DNA of 64,000 bases from the NCBI GenBank assembly GCA_030549775.1, contig CM060178.1, positions 64,842,896 to 64,906,895 on the forward strand, read 5' to 3'. Below are positions 1-9,942 of the stretch, piece after piece. Below the pieces are notes generated by a model. It saw only the letters and a list, made by a program, of their open reading frames with translations, did not search any database and was not told where the DNA came from. Origin of the DNA: Tamarix chinensis. Its lineage: Eukaryota; Streptophyta; Magnoliopsida; Caryophyllales; Tamaricaceae. The first letter of the stretch is position 1, and each line of letters starts with the position of its first letter. The translations under genes and the position numbers were made by a program.

Positions 1-99
1 TTATTAATTCCTATTTCCGTAGTAGTGTCAGTGTGGATTTCAAGGAACTTGGTATGTACAATATCAACTTGTTTTGAGTATGTGTTGTTGACTATTATT

Positions 100-510
100 T
101 TTATAGGTTATTCTGATCATGGTTGTGGTTTTGATGATCATAGGTAAACTAGTTTGCTAGTGTTTGACCTTAGATGTTCTAAGGTTGTATGTTTGGTTAT
201 GATAGAGGCTTTTCAAAAAGTCATGTAGCTTCATGGTTTAGTAGAGAGTTGGGGTTTGGTCATCGTGCTCTATTCATTCATGCTGATAGTCAGAGTGCTA
301 TCTATTTAGCAAATATTCATAATTATTTCCATCATCGAATGAAGCATATTAACAACGGGTATTACTTTAGGTAAGATATTGTTGTTGCAGGCAAGGTTAT
401 GTTGGAGAAAATAGGTACTTTGGATAATCCAATTGATATGCTAATGAAGCCACTATCCATGGTTAAGTTTGAGTGTTTATCTAACTTGATTGGTGTTCAT
501 AGACCATGAC
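100..510 (+). pseudogene. Ty1/copia Pol C-terminus (RNase H), degenerate
   Basis: This is the tail of a copia polyprotein, the RNase H domain that removes the RNA template during reverse transcription. Around 105-185 one frame reads GYSDHGCGFDDHR, resembling the copia Y(S/T)D.D.(A)G..DDR(R)S motif. From 189 another frame gives HADSQSAIYLA and then MKHI, matching the conserved copia block DSQSAI.LA...H.R.KHI. After a stop near 372 the frame continues with LEKIGTLDNPIDMLMKP and ends in LIGVHRP. In-frame stops and a frame change show it is dead. The rest of the element lies upstream of the window. It is followed directly by a polypurine tract and an LTR. The family assignment is firm; no host function is implied. 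Confidence 0.8.
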
Positions 511-575
511 GCCTTTTATTGGGAAAGGGATTTTTGTAGAGGTTTTTACATGTAATGAATCACAAACACAATATC

Positions 576-585
576 AAGGTGGAGA
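576..585 (+). other. Copia polypurine tract
   Basis: AAGGTGGAGA lies just before an LTR that begins TGTGAGC at 588. This is the usual place and form of the plus-strand primer of plant copia elements. Confidence 0.6.
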
Positions 586-587
586 AT

Positions 588-1160
588 TGTGAGCTTTGAT
601 TGAGTATTTGATGCACAACATAATATTGTGTTAGTTCGTGCAAGTAGCAGAGAAATCTCGGGTTTATATTTGGGATATGTGAGAAATATTGGGGACCCGC
701 ATTTATGAGCACAAAACATGTTTTATCATAGATAATTTTGATTTTTTTTTTAAAAATAAATAAATAAAAGATAAGAGTAAGGAAATTAACATGGGATTCC
801 AATGTTTTTTAAATATAGATAGTGTTTTTCCTTTATTTTTGAAACACATTATTTTACCCTATAGTATTTTATTTTCTATAAAAGGACGCATGATTAAATC
901 CTAGTGGTCAAGTCATATGACCCAACTTCTTCTTCTCCATAAATTTCTCCATTAAAAGAGAATTGTAAATCTGTGCAATTGATTGATTGATTAGTTTAAT
1001 TATTTTGTAATTACAAAAGAGCCCAAAAAAATATTTATGCTTTTGCCTCAATTGTTATGTTTTGTGATTGAATCTTTAATTATTCATAATCTTGTTAATT
1101 CTAGTTTTTTATTTGGAGCCTTTCAATCTATGCTATTCTACAATACATTCTCATCATCAC
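588..1160 (+). mobile_element. Copia 3' LTR (right end uncertain)
   Basis: The LTR starts TG right after the polypurine tract. A TATA box (TATAAAAGG) lies at 877-885 and a pyrimidine-rich leader follows. The end is placed near 1160 at a CA within CATCATCA, but no second LTR is in the window to confirm it. 1160-1440 may still be LTR or older flank; I recognise nothing else there. Confidence 0.45.
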
Positions 1161-1440
1161 ATTATTCTTAAGTGTATACAAATTCAATAATTGATTATAA
1201 CCATTTCAATTACTTAGTTATATTGAGTTTGAGGCCTCTACTATTCTCATTTGTTGAACGAACATGTACAATTCCTAGGGAAAAACTCTCTTTCCAACTA
1301 CTCTCATCTACTAGAATGGACTAATATAGCTCATAGGTCATAATGCTACTGGCTACTATTCTTGTGTGGCGGAACTAACGGGCATAACTCAATCCTAATT
1401 CACATGATCTTTTACTTTAATATTAGTATTTTATTAAAAC

Positions 1441-1619
1441 ATCAAAGCCAACATAATCCATTTCAACAGGACCAAGGGTAGTGTAAAAAGGCAACTACCG
1501 AGTAAAAAATCAAAAACTCATCAAGTACAATGGCAACGTTCTATTTTTCCTAGGTATATTTTTAGCTTCCATAATGTTTTGAATGAAAATTTTTAGTAGT
1601 GTAAAATGGGGGTGTTACA
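1441..1619 (+). mobile_element. Remnant of 5' LTR of gypsy element A1
   Basis: Only the last ~180 bp of the LTR remain. It ends GGGGGTGTTACA, and its final ~100 bp resemble the end of the 3' LTR at 9840-9942. The rest of this ~3.4-kb LTR is missing, so no target duplication can be read. Confidence 0.6.
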
Positions 1620-1633
1620 GGTTGGTATCATAT
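1620..1633 (+). other. Primer binding site, initiator tRNA-Met type
   Basis: TTGGTATCATATC directly follows the LTR end. It is close to the TGGTATCAGAGC complement of the 3' end of plant initiator tRNA-Met used by chromoviruses. Confidence 0.7.
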
Positions 1634-2003
1634 CTTTTTCTTTAAAGTGTATTAGTTTTGACAATAACCGAATTGATACCACAAGTTGGTATAAGAGCCT
1701 TTTTCTTAAAAACTCTCTAATTTTAAAGAACTATTAAGTTCATACCACTGGCTTTTATAAGAGCTTTCGCAAAACACACTACTTTTGAAAACAATTTTAA
1801 GCTAATACCACAGGAAGATATCAGCCTTGATTTGAAACCTTTTCCCTTTATTTCTAACAAGTTTAAGCATTTTCAAACCCAAAATGTCCATGAGTGAGAG
1901 TGGGTTGGTAATATGCCATAGATAGTATTTGTGATAATGATTGTGTGAGTCTCAGTACTTAGTAAATCAAATTCCATCCCTAATGTATTTTATTCTTTAA
2001 AAT

Positions 2004-3090
2004 GTGATGGACACTAAACAACACTATGAATGCATCAATATGTTCATGGAGATTGTTGGTGCTTACTTTAAAGGCAAGATTCTAGTACCTCAACCTCCAC
2101 CAGTGCCAGTAACTACACTAGCTTTGGATGATATGCTAAGAGGGGTTAGGCATCATCACCCACCAATCTTTGATGGCAAGGAGGACCCTAACATCGTGGA
2201 GCAATGGGTCTAAGACATGGAGAAGACCTTCACCGCCTACAGTTTCCCTAGAGACAAGAGGGTTGGTGTGGAAGTATACTACTTGAGAATAAAGGTAGAC
2301 ATGTAGTGGAGTATTATCTAACATAGGGGTGGAGAACCTACGGTATGGGGATCATTCCTAAAGGCAATGTGAGTCCATTTCTACCCAAATCACCATCGCA
2401 TGAAGAAGTACGATGAGTTTATGGAAGTTCATCATGGGGGCATTCCCATTGAGGAGTATTATACTCAATTCATAGACTTGGTCTAATTCACCGAAGAAGT
2501 GGAGGCCAATGAGGTGATACACGTTAACCATTTCATGATTGGGCTAGGATTCCATACCAAGAGCTTTTTGTGGGAGTTACTCCTCCAATTATGGTAGGAA
2601 TGTATGAACAAGCTTTGGAGGCATCCTAAGTCATCTAGGCCTAGAGTTCCCAATTGGGGAGTAAAAGAAAGTTTGAATATTACCAGCATCCCGGTGATAG
2701 AAAGAAGGTATTTCTTGAAGGTAGCTTGTCACCTAGATATGGTAGGATCATGGGGTTAGTACCCCAAATTAGAAGCTTGTTTGGGGGTCATGCTGAGTAA
2801 AGACACTACCACTGCAAGAGATGCGAGACATATCACTTGAGGGTAAACTGCAAAGGCAAAAAGGTGACATTCCATGACTGTAGTATGGTGGGTCACAGAG
2901 TTAATGAGTACTGATTTGGCAGTGGAAGCATCTAGAGGATCTAGACTAGAGCTTAGAGTACTAGGTCTTTCTAGCAATCATAACTATATATTCAAAGAGT
3001 TCCTCCATCACTAGCTAGTGCCACTAGCTGAGCTATTCAGCCTGGAGGTCCGAGGCATCACCCTTCCCAGCAAGCGTAAGGATTATCCAA
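2004..3090 (+). pseudogene. gag: Gypsy gag (capsid/nucleocapsid), degenerate
   Basis: Gag forms the cytoplasmic virus-like particle and binds element RNA. The first frame (69 codons from an ATG at 2004) includes PPIFDGKEDPNIVEQWV, which resembles the FDG..DP..AE.W(I) start of the retrotransposon capsid domain. It hits a stop at 2211 where W-I/L-x-D-x-E-K normally continues; the same frame goes on with DMEKTFTAYSF. Near 2804-2918 one frame reads CKRCETYHLRVNC and then DCSMVGH, equivalent to two adjacent CCHC zinc knuckles; the second has lost its final Cys (Tyr followed by a stop). Multiple stops make it non-functional. Confidence 0.75.
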
Positions 3091-3094
3091 TGTC

Positions 3095-3300
3095 ATGGGA
3101 GTTCTGTTAGTAGGACACCTAAACATGATGAGTCAGGCAGAGGTAGAATGCTCGGCCAGTATGGTGACTGGTATGCTTACTATCTCTACCTTTTCTACTT
3201 CCATATTTTTTGACTCTAGTGTGTCACACTCTTTTGTGCCTTATCTCCTTCTAATAGTAATTATACTTTTGTTGTGTTTCCTTTGGAGATAGGATGGTAT
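3095..3300 (+). pseudogene. Gypsy aspartic protease, degenerate
   Basis: The frame from 3095 contains VTGMLTISTF followed by FFDSSVSHSFV. This lines up with the plant gypsy protease active-site block (L)FDSGA(T/S)HSF. The catalytic Asp is present, but the flap-side Gly-Ala are replaced by Ser-Val, which should abolish activity. The protease would normally mature the Gag-Pol polyprotein. The frame closes at 3290, before the C-terminal half of the domain. Confidence 0.65.
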
Positions 3301-3689
3301 GACCTAGGTTCTATCATGGAGTTATTTTGGTAGTTGGAGAAATAGAATTTCCATTGAACTTCACAAAGATAGAGTTGCATGATTTCGATGTGATCGTCAG
3401 GATAGATATGCTAGAAAAGTACTGAGCACTGATTGATTGCATGCAGGAACACACGGTTCTGTGAGGACCAAAGGGTATTAGGGTTTCATACCAAAATTGT
3501 GAACTTAATCCCTCTTTAAGGATCATGTCTGCAATTAGGTTAAGTAACCTTATAAGTAAGGGGTATCCACTCTACCTATGTAGTTTTAGAGACACAAAAG
3601 CAACTGACACACCCTCAGAGCAGATAACCATGGTCCATGAGTCTCCTTACATATTACATGAGGAGATATTAGGAATGCCACCAATTTGA

Positions 3690-4990
3690 GAAGTTGAGCT
3701 CACCATGGATGTAATTCCAAGGACAGAGCTAGTATCTAATACTCTGTATCTTATGGCACCCACAGATATGAAAGAATTTAAGGCTTAGTTGGAGGAGCAT
3801 TTGGAGAAGGGTTACATACAACCAAGCATATCACCGTGGGGAGCACCCATTCTATTTGTGAGAAAGAAGGATGGGAGCTTGAGGTTATGCATCGATTAAA
3901 AATAATTGAACAAGTTGATGGTGAAGAATTATTATCCATTAGCAAGGATCGATGACTTAGTCAGTCAACTTAAAGGATCTAAGATATTCTCCAAGATTGA
4001 TCTTCAGTCTAGCTACCATCAATTGAGGATAGTAGAATAAGACATCTCTAAGACTTCTTTATAAATAAGGTATGACCATTATGAGTTCACAATAATGCCC
4101 TTTGGACTCACTAATTTTCCCACAACATTCATTTCACATATAAACTAGATCTTTCATCCATTCTTAGACTAGTTCATCATAGTATTCATCGATGATATCC
4201 TCATCTACTCAAGCAATCGAGAGATACATGAGCAGTATTTGAAGTAGGCTTTGGCATTGCTTATTTCACACCTATTATATGCTAAACTTTCAATGTGTGA
4301 GTTTTTGTTAGATCAAGTATCTTTTCTTAGTAATGTGATCTCTAAAGATGGAGTGGTAGTGGATCCTGCCTAGATTCAAGCTATTTCTGAATGGCTAGTG
4401 CCCACTTCTGTCAAGAAGGGACATGGTTTTCTAGGGTTAGTTGATTACTACTATCAGTTCATGTCACAATTTTCTAAGATTGGGTTGACCCAACTATTAA
4501 AGAAGGCTACACCTTTCTAGTGGGATGAGAGGTGTAGTGAAGCCTTCAAGGAGGTGAATATTTATCTTACATCAGCCTTGGTGTTTATAATACTGAGTGG
4601 GCTTGATGGCTTTAAGGTGTATAGTAATGCTTCCAACAATGGTTTGGGTTGCATGCTAATGCAACATGGAAGGATAGTGGCTTATGCCTCTTGACAACTG
4701 AATCCGCATGAACAGAATTATTCGATGCATGACTTAGAGCTTACTGTGGTAATGTTCACCCTTAATATCTAGAGGCATTATCTCTATGGATTCTAGTACA
4801 AGTTCTACACTGATCATAAGAGCCTTAAGTATATCTTCATATAGCGGGAGTTTAGCCTAACACAATGCACTTAGTTGAAATACATCACGTTTCTTGGGTA
4901 TGATTGTATTTTCAGATCATCAATGCCAAGAAATCAAGAATTGAACATCATTGAAAGTCTAAAGGCAAAAATGAGTGCACTCACCATTAC
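3690..4990 (+). pseudogene. pol: Gypsy reverse transcriptase and RNase H, degenerate
   Basis: Reverse transcriptase copies element RNA into cDNA and RNase H clears the RNA strand. Recognisable RT blocks in one reading direction are [59 protein letters not shown] and the catalytic FIDDILIYS near 4183-4205 (the YXDD box, F-I-D-D here). RNase H follows from about 4610 with AYAS-stop-QLNPHEQNY and FYTDHKSLKY. Many stops sit where Gln, Trp or Arg codons are expected, as after methyl-cytosine decay. The family assignment is secure; activity is impossible. Confidence 0.85.
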
Positions 4991-5159
4991 GTCTTCAATA
5001 TTTGATGAGATTTGAGTTAATCAAGTTGGTGATGTGAAGCTTGAGAGAATTTGGACTGGTATTGTAGAAGATAGAGCTTAAGGATTCTAAATCCATGAAG
5101 ATGGTAGTATCAGATATCATGATGGATGGCGTGTACCACAGGGATGCGTGGGGCTAAAG

Positions 5160-6420
5160 AGGAGGATCCGACATTATACTCCTTACTCTATTTACCTTAT
5201 AGGATACAAGCTGTATAAGGATCTAAACAAGATATATTAGTAGCCCTACATGAAGTAGGAAGCGGCATAATTCATTTCCTGATGTTTAACCTGTGAGAAG
5301 GTTAAGCTCAAGCATAAGAGACTGGGAGGGTTAGTGTAAGCAGTTGAATTCTTGAGAAGAAGTAGGACAATATATACATGGACTTTGTACTTGGTCTTCC
5401 ATAGACCCATAGCATATTTAATTTCATGTAGGTCTTTGTAGACCATCTAACTAAATCAGTCATGTTCATATTAATAAAGGTGACATAAAACATGAAGCAA
5501 GTAGCCAACGCCTACAAAAACCAAGTGGTGAGATTACATGGAGTTCCTAAGGACATTGTATCTGATTAAGACTCTAGGTCCTTATCATATTTTTGGCATA
5601 AGTTTCAAGCTAGCTTTGGTACTCAACTGAAGATGAGTACAACTTTTCACCCAACTATGGATGGTTAGATATAGATGACCATTCATACTTTGAAAGACAT
5701 ACTTCGGACGTGTGTGCTAGACTTTGGGTTAAGTAAGGAATACAGTATAGACTTGATAGAGTTCTCCTACGACAACAGTTACCACACCTATGTCAAGATG
5801 GCACCTTTTGAATCCTTGTACTAGAAGAATTGTTGTAGTCCCTCATGCTAGAATGACATCAATGAGACACTTATGTTGGGACCCAAGATGATTGAGGAGA
5901 TGAGAAGGCCTATGCGCTTAGTTTAGTATTGATTAAGAGCATACTACTATTGGAAGAAGAGCTACACGGATCTAAAAAGATGGAATGATGGTTATAAGGT
6001 GGGTAATAGAGACCTTTTGAGGGTCTCTCCACCAAAGGAGCCATGACGTTCGGTAGCAAGGGCAAGCTCCATTTGAGGTATATTGGACCTTATAAGATTT
6101 GAGACCATGTTGGTGAAGTCACTTATCACTTATCTCCACTAATGGAGCTGTAACATATGCACAATGTATTTCATATATTGTAGCTAAGGAAGTATGAAGC
6201 AAAGCCTTTGCACATTATTCGACCGGAGTCGCTAGAGCTAATTGAATCTCTAATGTATGAGGAGTGACTGATGAGAATTCTAGACACAATGACAAGAGAA
6301 AAGCATATGAAAACCATTCCATTGGTGAAAGTTCTATGGTCACGACATGGTACAAAGGAGGATACTTAGGATGTTGAGGAGGAAATTCGAGCTAAGTATC
6401 CAAAGTAATTTTCGCAGCTT
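5160..6420 (+). pseudogene. Gypsy integrase with chromodomain-like tail, degenerate
   Basis: Integrase inserts the cDNA into host chromatin; in chromoviruses the tail is thought to steer insertion to particular chromatin marks. The second pair of the zinc-binding site is visible as CLTCEKVK near 5281-5305. The core shows DFVLGLP-like residues, then a frame with SD-stop-DSR, FHPTMDG and a stretch like the D-D-E core near 5560-5720, and MAPFESLY near 5800. The C-terminal GPY module reads KLHLRYIGPYKI near 6060. A chromodomain-type end follows (RPESLELIES, then KTIPLVKVLW and EEEIRAKYPK). Frameshifts and stops occur throughout. Confidence 0.8.
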
Positions 6421-6545
6421 GTTACCTTACTGTAAAGATTCTTTGTTAGGGGGGCAGTAACCCTTTTTCTTAAATGTGAATGTGAAGTGTGTTTTACCTT
6501 AGGTGCAATGATGTGATTGAATTATTTCAGGCTTCAGGGACTTAG

Positions 6546-6566
6546 CCTCTTTAAAGGAGTAGTGTT
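6546..6566 (+). other. Polypurine tract region of A1, with a copy at 6624-6644
   Basis: A purine-rich AAAGGAGTAGTG stretch sits immediately before the 3' LTR start (TGTAATACCC at 6566). The same 21 bases recur exactly at 6624-6644, inside the LTR. Confidence 0.55.
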
Positions 6567-7296
6567 GTAATACCCTATATTTTTCTTATAAATGGTTGAA
6601 TGAGAATTGTGCTAATTTTTGGACCTCTTTAAAGGAGTAGTGTTTTACAAGGTAAAGTTTGATTTGAAGCGGGATTAAAAAATTAGAGTTGAATGAGATT
6701 TTTAAACAAAGTGATTGATTGGTTTTATGAACCAATCGATTAGTCCATTGTTCCAGCAAATTGGGTGTTCTTGACTAAACTAATCAACTGGTAGGCCCAA
6801 AGTGATCAACTGATTTATCGAGCTGGGCATATTTTTCAAACTTGATTTTCTAAAAAAATTATACTAAAATGGAATCTTAAAAACCCATGCCAAATTGTTT
6901 CCAAGAGATTCTTAACCACTTTTATGATGCATTTAGCTTCAAATATTACCTTAGATAGATTTGGAGGTCAATTGGGACAATTGAGGGAGAAAGATGACCT
7001 CGGTCTTAACTTCTTGCACCTCTCTCCTTTGCATGTTTTTGAGTTCAATTCTTTTCTCTTAGGCACTCATCTATGCATTTGGAAGACTTCTTCTACGCTG
7101 ACCTTCTATTACCCTTCTTATGTATTCTAATTCAAGCCTAGTTCACTAGCACTATCCAGAAATACCATTTGAGCTTTGGAAAATTGGTAATCATATCTTG
7201 GAGTTAATCTTCCTATTTAGTTCAAATTCAAACAAAAATTTCTAGGGTTTTTGAATTTATTCCTAAACCCTCCATTATTCTTTTGGATTGGTTAGC

Positions 7297-7304
7297 TATA
7301 AGTA
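7297..7304 (+). promoter_or_regulatory. Predicted TATA box of LTR A1
   Basis: TATAAGTA sits in a GGCTATAAATAGCC-like context that is better preserved in A2 (48217). A pyrimidine-rich leader follows in both copies, so this is the likely U3/R promoter. Confidence 0.5.
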
Positions 7305-7422
7305 GCCTTAGATATTCCTTTTATGTACCTTTCTTTCAGCCACCAAAATCCCTAAGTCTCCATAGTCACCACCCATCTTCTCTGCATTTTGAACCTTATG
7401 GTCAAAATTCTTACACTCTTCT

Positions 7423-7425
<3 letters not shown>

Positions 7426-7470
<45 letters not shown>
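7426..7470. repeat. (CT)n microsatellite
   Basis: About 22 uninterrupted CT units lie in the pyrimidine-rich leader of LTR A1. The matching place in A2 lacks the expansion. Confidence 0.95.
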
Positions 7471-7476
<6 letters not shown>

Positions 7477-8809
7477 AATTAGTAAGGAAGGAAGAGTCAA
7501 AAAGATTAAGTGGTTTAGCCGAGCACCTTCCTTTTTTTTCCTTAAGTTTATATTTTCCCTCTTTCCTTCTATTTTAAATTCAAAAACTCATAAGATTTTG
7601 TACCAAATCTAAGTTTAAGATCAATAATTTCAAGATTTTAAAAGCTGAGAATTTCATAGTTGGAATTTCTAATTTAAGGGGAATTTTTCATGTATCAAGT
7701 AAGTGGTTCTTACTTCTAAAATAATTTATGAGTATTATTGCATGATATAAGTTTCCTTTAAGTTGATATAGCATGTTGACATGAATTTATATAGCTTGCA
7801 TAAGTGATTTGGATGTACAGATTGTATGCCTTGAGTAAAAAGCAAGACACTTGGTTAAGATAGGATATGGAGACTAAATTTTGAGCTATGTAAGTTAATT
7901 TGGTTGAAAATGTGTTAGATTATATTGATACATGTTATAATGTGGTTTAGGATAATTTATAAGTATGAATCTGTATGAAATTTATGGTTTGATGCTCTTG
8001 GAAGGAAAACTAATTGATAGGTTCTTAGAACAATCGATTGGTTAACCCAACACATTGACTAATAATCCTATAGAGACCTTCATCTTGCTCTCTACATAAA
8101 TCAATCGACTGGTTGGAAAAAATTGATTGAATCATCTATGAATGGTCAACTATGGTTCCTAGATTGATCAACCGGTAAGCAAGTTTTATTAAGTCAAGCT
8201 AATCAACTAGTTAACCCAACTTATTAACTAGTTGAGTCAAATTGATTGACTGGCTCGATTGATTTGTATTCTTTCAAGTTGGTTATGCGTCGAGGCTATG
8301 TTTAGGACTATTTTATGATTTTTAATAGGATAAAATAATGATTTTAACATAGATTAATGGCCTAATAAAAAGGTTAAATGGATCATAATTATGATATACT
8401 CAATGAGTATTATAAAGGCCAAATGGGTATTCTACTTATAATAAGTGATGGTATTGTAAAAATAGTGATGAAACTCTGCTTGGGATTGAATAAAATAATA
8501 TGGTGGATATGAATAATATTGGAAAAAGATAAATGGAAACCCCATGGTTGGGAAAATGGTAAGAAAAGGATTGATATGGAATACATATAGGAAATGCTTT
8601 GCTTGAATTTTTATGGGCCTTGTGTGATCACTTATCCTCATGAATAATATACTAATCATGCAAAGTAAAATAAAATCAAGATGATTATTGGTCTGGGATA
8701 CTCAATCATTGATTAGCTGTTGGGGGTTATTCTATCTTTGGGTAGGAACTTGAGAGGTCCCACTACCTGATGATGTACTAGGGGGTATCAATACTAAAAG
8801 GTCTTGTTA

Positions 8810-9045
8810 CCTAAGCGGTTGGCTTCGGATTGGAATTATGTCCATATTAGTTAGTTTTAGCTTGGACTTATATCCATTCTAGTGATTAGCTTCTGCTTGA
8901 ACTTACGTCTGCTTTAGTGATTTGCTTCAGCTTGGACTTTATGTCCCTTTTTGGAGAAGTTTCATGGTATGTGAGACCATTGGGTGGTGCATAGTCCATC
9001 TCTTGATCATGGAGCAGTGCATAGTCCATCTCTTGATGATAATAA
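8810..9045 (+). repeat. Short tandem repeats in LTR A1
   Basis: About four degenerate ~38-bp units contain GGCTTCAGCTTGGACTTATG. They are followed by a ~30-bp unit with ATAGTCCATCTCTTGAT, present twice. The first array is also seen in A2 at about 49735-49850. Confidence 0.7.
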
Positions 9046-9942
9046 AATATGGATGATAAGTAATTAGATGGAAAAATATGAATGATAGCCAAGTGAATAG
9101 TTAATAATTAGATAAGGAGAGAAGTAATGGTATGAATGACCAAAAAGGATGAAAGTTAGTTTGTAAACTTATTTAATAGCTTAAATGTATATTTACTATT
9201 GATTAAAATGCTGATTGGATGATTGAACTATGCTTTTTTAGGATAACCTATTCAGTACCTATGTCAATACCTACCTGATCGTAATATAAAATCAATCATG
9301 ATATATTATGTGTTGTCTGAGTTATGTATGTTAGCACATTCTAGAGAATTCCTACTTGTACATATATGAATTTAGCATGACGCATGTTAAATATTATATC
9401 TATATATGATAGAAGTTGCAAACTTGTGTTCCATTGAATGAGTAACTTGAACTACTTAATATGTAGCATACCGATTTGTCCATTTGCTCGGTCACTTGCT
9501 CATTCCCATGAGCAGAGGGTCATGTGTAGGTTTTTGGGGATTCTTGGTAGTAGGCCTACCTCAATTTAGGTATGGAGCTTGAGAGCATGAAAATCCGGAG
9601 ATCTTGTGGGGTCTATGGAGGAATGTAGTTTTGGTTTTTGGGGCCACACCCTAATCCCATTTTAATGTAGCAATCTGCATATATTTTTCAATGATTTGGT
9701 CGGGGACCATTAAGATCCATTGGTGTAAACAACATTTCAAATTGTTTATATAATCTGTTATTTGTGCATGACGTTGTTTTGAATATATTGGTGGGTTTTG
9801 GCCTCTTATTTGATATGGGGAAGGAGGTGAACATCTATCCCATTTCAAGTGCAACAGTAATATTCCATTTTTCCTAGTTTTGTTTCCATCTTCTGTAATG
9901 GTTTGAATGAAATTTTCGATTGTAAAAAATGGGGGTGTTACA

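Larger units (their letters stand above)
1441..9942 (+). mobile_element. Ty3/gypsy chromovirus A1 (Tekay/Del-like), degenerate
   Basis: The element reads in order 5' LTR remnant, initiator-Met PBS, gag with paired zinc knuckles, protease, RT/RNase H, integrase with a chromodomain-type tail, polypurine tract and a 3.4-kb 3' LTR. The order protease-RT-RNase H-integrase defines Ty3/gypsy. The integrase tail, with a frame reading KTIPLVKVLW, is typical of plant chromoviruses. Every domain carries stops or frameshifts, so the copy is not autonomous. Solo LTR A2 (47425-50878) and a partial copy (54532-54880) are relatives. Confidence 0.8.
6566..9942 (+). mobile_element. 3' LTR of gypsy element A1 (family A)
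   Basis: The LTR begins TGTAATACCC and ends GGGGGTGTTACA, 3377 bp. Its order is: palindromic AACCAATCGATTGGTT-like clusters (6713-6820, 8010-8270), TATA box (7297), pyrimidine-rich leader with a (CT)n run, GTAAGT hairpin (7697-7715), short tandem repeats (8810-9045), CTCAT hairpin (9497-9514) and a U5 stem-loop (9810-9848). Long colinear similarity to 47425-50878 confirms that this is one family. The 109-codon frame at 7283-7612 runs through the CT repeat and is not a gene. Confidence 0.75.

Noticed and set aside
1620..6440. Integrated plant pararetrovirus as alternative to gypsy element
   Set aside because: Integrase, chromodomain-type tail, LTRs and primer site are present and no movement or coat protein is seen, so it is an LTR retrotransposon.
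7283..7612. 109-codon open frame
   Set aside because: It runs through the (CT)n pyrimidine-rich leader of LTR A1, has low complexity (SLSLSL) and is absent from A2.
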